11,687 bases of DNA from JBGOUJ01 sp041477005 (lineage in GTDB: Bacteria; Acidobacteriota; Terriglobia; Bryobacterales; JACQDG01). The translations under genes were made by a program, and so were the position numbers. Below the pieces are notes generated by a model that ran no database searches, was not told where the DNA came from, and saw only the letters and a list, made by a program, of their open reading frames with translations. Shown one piece after another: positions 8,433 through 11,687 of the stretch (the stretch's first letter is position 1; every line of letters begins with the position of its first letter). Where the stretch lies: positions 1 to 11,687 of the forward strand of contig JBGOUJ010000192.1 in assembly GCA_041477005.1 (NCBI GenBank), written 5' to 3'.

Positions 8433-9084
8433 ATCCCACTCCCCGCACTGTGTGAATCAACTTCTCGTCAAACGGATCGTCCGCCTTCGACCGCAGCCGT
8501 CGCAGGTGCACGTCCACCACGTTGGTGTCACTGTCGAAATTCATGTCCCAAACCTGCTCCGCGATGACGGTTCGGGAGAGCACGTCGCCCGCGCGCCGGG
8601 CGAGCAGCGAAAGCAGCCGGAATTCCTTGGGCGTCAGATCGAGCCGCCGGCCGCCGCGGAACGCCTTGTGCCGAAGCAGATCGATCTCCAGGTCGGCAAT
8701 CCGCAGCGTCTCCGGCTGCCGCGGCGGGCCACGCCGCAGAATCGACCGCACCCGCGCCAGCAGCTCGGAAAAGGCAAACGGCTTGACCAGGTAGTCGTCG
8801 GCGCCGAGTTCGAGTCCTTTGACGCGGTCGTGCACGCCGTCGCGCGCCGTAAGAAACAGTACCGGCATCTGCTTTCCCGCCCGCCGCAGCTCCGAGAGCA
8901 CCGACCACCCGTCCCGCCGCGGCAGCATCACGTCGAGAATCAGGAGATCATACTCACAGCTCGCCGCCTGGTGAAGCCCGTCCTGGCCGTTGTCGGACAC
9001 ATCGACGACGAACCCTTCCTCCGAAAGGCCCTTGCGAAGGTAAGCGGCCGACTTCGGCTCGTCCTCAATGATAAGGATCTTCAT
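8410..9084 (-). CDS. OmpR-family heavy-metal response regulator, CusR/CopR-like
   Basis: This 224-residue two-component transcription factor is predicted to activate the adjacent efflux genes. The receiver domain (1-118) has the acidic pair E7/D8, phospho-acceptor D51 (LLILDVMLP), T79 and K101 (YLVKPFAFSELLARVR). A winged-helix DNA-binding domain follows at about 126-222 (LDLTPKEFRLLSLLARR, RTVIAEQVWDMNFDSDTN, VHLRRLRSK, HTVRGVGYVL). The receiver matches CusR closely, including the GLELGADDYLVKPFAF stretch. I prefer ATG at 9084 because the protein then begins MKILIIEDE like its family and has AGGGA 7 nt upstream; a GTG at 9108 would add eight residues. The gene overlaps the kinase by 23 bp and is divergent from the toxin-antitoxin pair. 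The metal signal is inferred from context. Confidence 0.93.
   Translation of the reverse strand: MKILIIEDEPKSAAYLRKGLSEEGFVVDVSDNGQDGLHQAASCEYDLLILDVMLPRRDGWSVLSELRRAGKQMPVLFLTARDGVHDRVKGLELGADDYLVKPFAFSELLARVRSILRRGPPRQPETLRIADLEIDLLRHKAFRGGRRLDLTPKEFRLLSLLARRAGDVLSRTVIAEQVWDMNFDSDTNVVDVHLRRLRSKADDPFDEKLIHTVRGVGYVLEKRS
8439..8444 (-). promoter_or_regulatory. Shine-Dalgarno of the sensor kinase
   Basis: The minus strand reads GGGGAG here, 6 nt before the ATG at 8432. It lies inside the last codons of the response regulator and fixes the kinase start within the 23-bp overlap. Confidence 0.7.
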
Positions 9085-9085
9085 T

Positions 9086-9098
9086 CCAGGATCCCTGG
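9086..9098. repeat. Inverted repeat CCAGG-ATC-CCTGG in the regulator leader
   Basis: Perfect 5-bp arms flank a 3-bp spacer, immediately upstream of the response regulator ATG. On the transcript the arms would fold over AGGGA (9096-9092), the likely ribosome binding site. It could alternatively be half of an operator, or chance. Confidence 0.4.
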
Positions 9099-9112
9099 AG
9101 CTTACCACCGAG

Positions 9113-9118
9113 AATGTA
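9113..9118 (-). promoter_or_regulatory. Weak -10 candidate for the regulator-kinase operon
   Basis: The minus strand reads TACATT about 28 bp before the regulator ATG. The best -35-like match, TTGCCC at 9144-9139, is 20 bp away, which is too far for a standard promoter. It is listed only because this short divergent gap must hold the regulator promoter. Confidence 0.2.
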
Positions 9119-9127
9119 TTGAATTCA

Positions 9128-9136
9128 TGCTAAACT
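9128..9136 (+). promoter_or_regulatory. Extended -10 box of the toxin-antitoxin pair
   Basis: The sequence TGCTAAACT fits the extended -10 form TGnTAtaaT (TAAACT core). It ends 9 nt before the antitoxin ATG at 9146, which would place the transcript start within a few bases of the start codon. No good Shine-Dalgarno is present, so translation may be leaderless. No -35 match is visible, which is usual for extended -10 promoters. Confidence 0.4.
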
Positions 9137-9145
9137 GTGGGCAAG

Positions 9146-9409
9146 ATGCGAAAAGATCCAGCGGCCGTGAGGCTTGCCGGCAAACGAATGCGTAAACTCT
9201 CCCCCGCTCGCCGCCAAGAGATTGCCCGTCGCGCGGCGCGCGCCAGGTGGAGCCAGCGCCGGGCGACAACAAAACCGGCTACGGCGGCCCCCATAGAGGA
9301 GATCGCTGCCCAGCGGGCCGCCCGGGTTCCCGATGAAGAATGGAACCGCCTCCCCCCAGACCTCCTCCACCAGCTCGATCATTACCTCTACGGAATCCCG
9401 AAGCAGTGA
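9146..9409 (+). CDS. VapB-like antitoxin of a PIN toxin module
   Basis: This small basic protein has 87 residues from ATG 9146; an in-frame GTG at 9137 would add three. The N-terminal half has the Lys/Arg/Ala-rich pattern LSPARRQEIARRAARARW, seen in short partner proteins of PIN toxins and probably binding DNA. The C-terminal part (EEWNRLPPDLLHQLDHYLYG) is the segment expected to contact and block the toxin. Its stop overlaps the toxin start by 4 bp, the usual antitoxin-first order of type II modules. It is expected to neutralise the RNase and repress its own promoter. The role rests on the C-terminal pattern and on context; I cannot assign the exact antitoxin fold. Confidence 0.75.
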   Translation: MRKDPAAVRLAGKRMRKLSPARRQEIARRAARARWSQRRATTKPATAAPIEEIAAQRAARVPDEEWNRLPPDLLHQLDHYLYGIPKQ

Positions 9410-9825
9410 AGGCCGTCTTTGTCGACACCGCTTACTGGATCGCTGTTTTCAGCAAGCGAGACCCTTGGCGAGAATCCGCAAAACAGGCCAGGCAGCGCAT
9501 CGGTGAAGCCAGGCTGATCACCACCGACGACGTGCTGGTCGAGTTTCTGACCACCTTCGCCGCGGCCGGGCCGCAAATCCGCACCGAAGCCGCGGGATTC
9601 GTTCGTGATGTTCTCTCCCACCCGCAGATCGAGGTGCTTCCACAGTCGCGGGAGTCCTTTCTCAAGGCGCTGAGGCTCTACGAGACTCGGCGCGACAAGA
9701 GTTACAGCCTCACCGACTGCATTTCTATGAATGCGATGCGAGCCGGGTCCATCACTCATGCGCTGACCACCGACGATCACTTCGCGCAGGAAGGATTCAC
9801 CGTGCTAATGGCCCGGCCCGATTGA
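9406..9825 (+). CDS. vapC: PIN-domain ribonuclease toxin, VapC-like
   Basis: The PIN fold spans nearly the whole 139-residue protein, the usual length for this family. Magnesium-binding acidic residues are in place: D7 (VFVDTAYW), E46 (DVLVEFLT), D104 (YSLTDCISM) and D123/D124 (LTTDDHF). VapC toxins cut tRNA or rRNA and stop translation; the target here is unknown. The start is GTG at 9406, overlapping the antitoxin TGA (GTGA), so translation is coupled. An ATG further upstream in the same frame (9340) would add a proline-rich stretch that is only the antitoxin read out of frame. The active site looks intact, so the module is probably functional. Confidence 0.88.
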   Translation: MKAVFVDTAYWIAVFSKRDPWRESAKQARQRIGEARLITTDDVLVEFLTTFAAAGPQIRTEAAGFVRDVLSHPQIEVLPQSRESFLKALRLYETRRDKSYSLTDCISMNAMRAGSITHALTTDDHFAQEGFTVLMARPD

Positions 9826-9995
9826 ATCCCCGCAGCCAATGGAGAAAGTGCTCGCGCAGCCGCTGAGTGAGCCCCGAGGGAAAGCGCCGCGTATCGAGTG
9901 CCTCGCCTCTTTGCGGTGCTTGCCGTGGTAACCTCGGATTTCCGCAGCGTCCCATCCATCGCCGGGCGCCAGTCGTGGAAGCCGTCCAAGGCCAA
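9826..9995. other. 170-bp gap without a recognisable gene
   Basis: Between the toxin stop and the methylase fragment I see no convincing gene, promoter, terminator or insertion-sequence end. A 33-codon GTG-started frame (9898-9999) has no support. Confidence 0.5.
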
Positions 9996-10418
9996 ATGAA
10001 GAAGAAGCTCATTGAAGTCGCCCTGCCTTCGATAAGCGCAGCCTCGGCGCGGGAGAAGTCCATCCGGCACGGGCACCCCAGCACGCTCCATCTGTGGTGG
10101 GCGCGCCGGCCGCTGGCGGCGGCGCGGGCGGTGATCTTCTCCCAGATGGTCGATGACCCGTCGGCCAATCCCGACCTCTTCCCCACCGAGAAAGCGCAGG
10201 AAAAGGAGCGCCAGTGGCTCCTCCGGATCATCGAGGACCTCGTCCAGTGGGAGAACACCACCAACGAGTCGGTGCTGGAACGGGCGCGGGCCGAGATCTG
10301 GCAAAGCTGGCGGCGGGCCTGTGCCGAGAACGCCGACCATCCGCGGGCGAAGGAATTGTTCAACAGGCACAAGCTGCCCGCTTCCACGTCGAGCCGCCAA
10401 ACCGGACCGTCGATGTGA
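9996..10418 (+). pseudogene. DUF1156 (COG1743) adenine-specific DNA methylase, N-terminal fragment
   Basis: The 140-residue product starts with the family's own N-terminus (MKKKLIEVALP, then ASAREKSIRHGHPSTLHLWW and ARRPLAAARAVIF), so the start at ATG 9996 is firm. The helical segment continues through LLRIIEDLVQWENTTNESV to FNRHKLPA near residue 130. Intact members are roughly 900-1000 residues and go on at this point with FHDPFAGGG, the SAM-binding motif. Here the frame turns into STSSRQTGPSM and stops. Reading one base over at about 10383 restores FH for two residues only, then similarity is lost. All catalytic motifs are missing, so it cannot methylate DNA. Intact relatives are associated with anti-phage and restriction clusters. 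Codons end mostly in G or C, with many GCG/CGG, unlike the next fragment. Confidence 0.8.
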
Positions 10419-10552
10419 GCCCTCGGCTCCGATCAGCCTGGGGTGAGGGGCTAGCTTCCGCGTTCTGGATGGGAACGGGCGCAACCCCTCCGCCGCGGTC
10501 GCCCAAAACCGAACAATCACCCCGCGCGCCCATGTATTATAATGGCCTGTCC
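10419..10552. other. Spacer between the methylase and restriction-helicase fragments
   Basis: This is 134 bp with no gene. It holds the TATAAT box and, at its left edge, a GAGCC-CTC-GGCTC inverted repeat (10417-10429) of unknown meaning. It contains none of the missing methylase sequence. Confidence 0.5.
10538..10543 (+). promoter_or_regulatory. Perfect TATAAT box before the restriction-helicase fragment
   Basis: A consensus TATAAT within TATTATAATGG ends 9 nt before the ATG at 10553. This is the same spacing as the TAAACT box before the antitoxin. There is no -35 match at 16-18 bp and no Shine-Dalgarno, so a leaderless or nearly leaderless mRNA is likely. Confidence 0.45.
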
Positions 10553-11041
10553 ATGCCCCAGGTCGTCATCGAGAACCCCGTCCTCAACTCCCCCTACGAC
10601 GAGCCCCTCCGCCATTTTTACTTCACCGACGAAGGCATTACCGACAAAATCGTCGAAAAACGCCGCCTCAGCTCCTACTTCATCCCCGTCCCCCGGCCCA
10701 GGAAGCGCGGCAAACAACTCATCTTCGACACCCAGTGGACCGAAGACCGCCTCAAGGAAAACGACTTCATCAACCGCGTCCGCCAGCGGGTTGCCATCTG
10801 GCGCGCCGGCGGCTACGTCAGCATCACCCCAATTACCCGCCGCCTCCTGGACTACTGGAACAACCCCGCCCGCGACCGCCGCCTCTTCTTCTGCCAGCGC
10901 GAAGCTCTCGAAACCGCCATCTACCTCGCCGAAGTCGCCTCCAAACACGGCGATGCCTGGATCGAGAACGACCTCCGCAAGGCCAGCGAAGATGCCAACC
11001 CGCTGCTGTTTCGCACCTCGTCGTCGCTCACCAACTACTAA
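10553..11041 (+). pseudogene. BPTD_3080-type restriction endonuclease (type III Res-like helicase), N-terminal fragment
   Basis: The product is 162 residues from ATG 10553. It follows the family's N-terminus closely: VVIENPVLNSPYDEP, FTDEGITDKIVEKRR, SSYFIPVPRP, FDTQWTEDR, YVSITPITRRLLDYW, RRLFFCQREALETAIYLAEV and DAWIENDLRKASEDANP. At about residue 153 (NPLLFR) intact members continue into IAFKMATGSGKT, the Walker A motif of the DEAD/DEAH helicase. Here the text becomes TSSSLTNY and stops. Helicase and nuclease domains are absent, so no restriction activity is possible. The start is supported by a TATAAT box 9 nt upstream. Codons end overwhelmingly in C, which sets this piece apart from both neighbours. 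A longer frame running in from 10214 is read out of frame through the methylase fragment and is not the gene. Confidence 0.82.
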
Positions 11042-11687
11042 CGGATAGCGGCAGCATTTTCGTCCAGATTGGGGACGAAAACCTTCACTTGGTTCGCTCC
11101 ATCCTCGACGAGGTGTTCGGAAGCGACAACTGCGTGGCCATCATAACTGTCCGGAAGACCGGTGGCACGACCGGTGCCTATCTGCCCGCAACCGCAGACT
11201 TCATTTTGTGGTACGCACGCGACATCCAAGCCACAAAGTATCGACCTCTATGTCGTCTTAAGGAAACCGATGGCGAAGCCACCGCGTACGACCTCGTCGA
11301 GCTCCCGGATGGCACACGCCGGCGTATTAGCCAGGAAGAACGAGAGCAAGGTCTCACCTCAGTCGCCGGGCAGCGCTTTCAACTGACAATATTGACTTCA
11401 CCCCGCATCCGGGCAGCGCGGACCGGCTACTTCCCTATAACATTCAAGGGCACCCAGTACCTACCCACGGCTGGCGAGTGGAAGACCCATCGCGAAGGTA
11501 TCGCCCGACTGATCTCCGCGAATAGGATAGACCGCGCTGGCTCCACTCTGCGGTACGTGCGCTACCTCGACGACTTCCCTGCCGTCCTCCTAACAAACAC
11601 GTGGATCGATCTCGGGGGCGCGCCTGATCCAATCTACGTGGTCCAGACAAACGCGAGGATTGTCGAGCGCTGCATCCTCATGGCCAC
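11017..11687 (+). pseudogene. Type III-like site-specific DNA methyltransferase (Mod), internal fragment running off the window
   Basis: A stop-free frame runs from about 11017 to the last base (about 223 codons) without a plausible N-terminus. Recognisable beta-class Mod text begins at LVVAHQLLTDSGSIFVQIGD, continues through ENLHLVRSILDEVFG, ITVRKTGGTTGAYLP, DFILWYARD, LPDGTRRRIS, WKTHREGIARL and YVRYLDDFPAVLLTNTW, and reaches IYVVQTNARIVERCILMA. In intact proteins the DPPY catalytic motif lies N-terminal to the visible part, and the DPTCGSGTT SAM motif follows immediately after the window end. The DPPY part is replaced by the restriction-helicase fragment, in another frame. The gene is therefore N-terminally truncated, and whether the 3' end is whole is unknown. 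Codons such as ATA, CTA and AGG are commoner here than in the flanking pieces, suggesting a different origin. Confidence 0.8.

Noticed and set aside
9108..9110. GTG at 9108 as the response regulator start
   Set aside because: It adds eight residues not typical of the family, and the ATG at 9084 has a well-spaced AGGGA.
9340..9405. Upstream ATG extension of the PIN toxin
   Set aside because: The added 22 residues are proline-rich out-of-frame antitoxin sequence; the GTG at 9406 gives the canonical PIN N-terminus and a 4-bp overlap.
9898..9999. 33-codon GTG-started frame overlapping the methylase start
   Set aside because: No ribosome binding site, no known pattern, and its length is within chance for this base composition.
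9777..10520. Minus-strand open frame of 247 codons
   Set aside because: It is antisense to the recognisable methylase fragment and toxin end, with no domain-like pattern; it is a GC-rich shadow.
10214..11041. One long plus-strand frame spanning the methylase fragment and the restriction-helicase fragment, as if a fusion protein
   Set aside because: Upstream of 10553 it reads the methylase piece out of frame, and the linker is low-quality Pro/Arg text; the helicase family starts at the ATG at 10553, behind its own TATAAT.
1..11687. CRISPR array, tRNA, rRNA, insertion sequence or phage genes
   Set aside because: I saw no regularly spaced repeats, no cloverleaf-like sequence and no transposase or integrase motifs on either strand.

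Overview
The window is GC-rich and densely packed, and looks like a bacterial chromosome or metagenomic contig. Three things fit Acidobacteriota: a TPR protein of the exopolysaccharide-locus type, a CusA/CzcA-like RND pump of an unusual clade, and a VapB-like antitoxin ending in a DHYLYG-type tail. This placement is inferred from protein style; no marker gene is present.

Layout. (1) Positions 2-1144 (+): the 3' part of a TPR protein with a C-terminal beta-sandwich domain, cut by the window start. (2) Positions 9084 down to 1184 (-): a complete five-gene heavy-metal efflux locus, reading CusR-like response regulator, CusS-like sensor kinase, outer-membrane lipoprotein of the TolC/CusC type, periplasmic adaptor and RND pump. 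The regulator and kinase overlap by 23 bp. The three pump genes are joined by stop/start overlaps (TGATG at both junctions). The two-component pair presumably senses periplasmic metal and activates the tripartite pump. The pump lacks the Cus-type methionine triad by hand alignment, so the metal is uncertain. (3) Positions 9146-9825 (+), divergent from the regulator: a VapBC-type toxin-antitoxin pair, with the toxin start overlapping the antitoxin stop. (4) Positions 9996-11687 (+): three pieces of DNA-modification and restriction genes in the same orientation. These are the first 140 codons of a DUF1156 (COG1743) adenine methylase, the first ~155 codons of a BPTD_3080-type restriction helicase with its own TATAAT box, and the middle of a type III-like Mod methyltransferase running off the window end.

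The most notable region is (4). Each piece stops or starts abruptly at a point where the family normally continues into its catalytic core, and the three differ in codon use. The Res/Mod join at about 11011-11030 is nearly seamless. This looks like a collapsed restriction/defence island next to a toxin-antitoxin module, or alternatively an assembly chimera. I see no complete new defence system. The other curiosities are -10-like boxes 8-9 nt from start codons, which suggest leaderless transcripts, and an inverted repeat overlapping the regulator's ribosome binding site.
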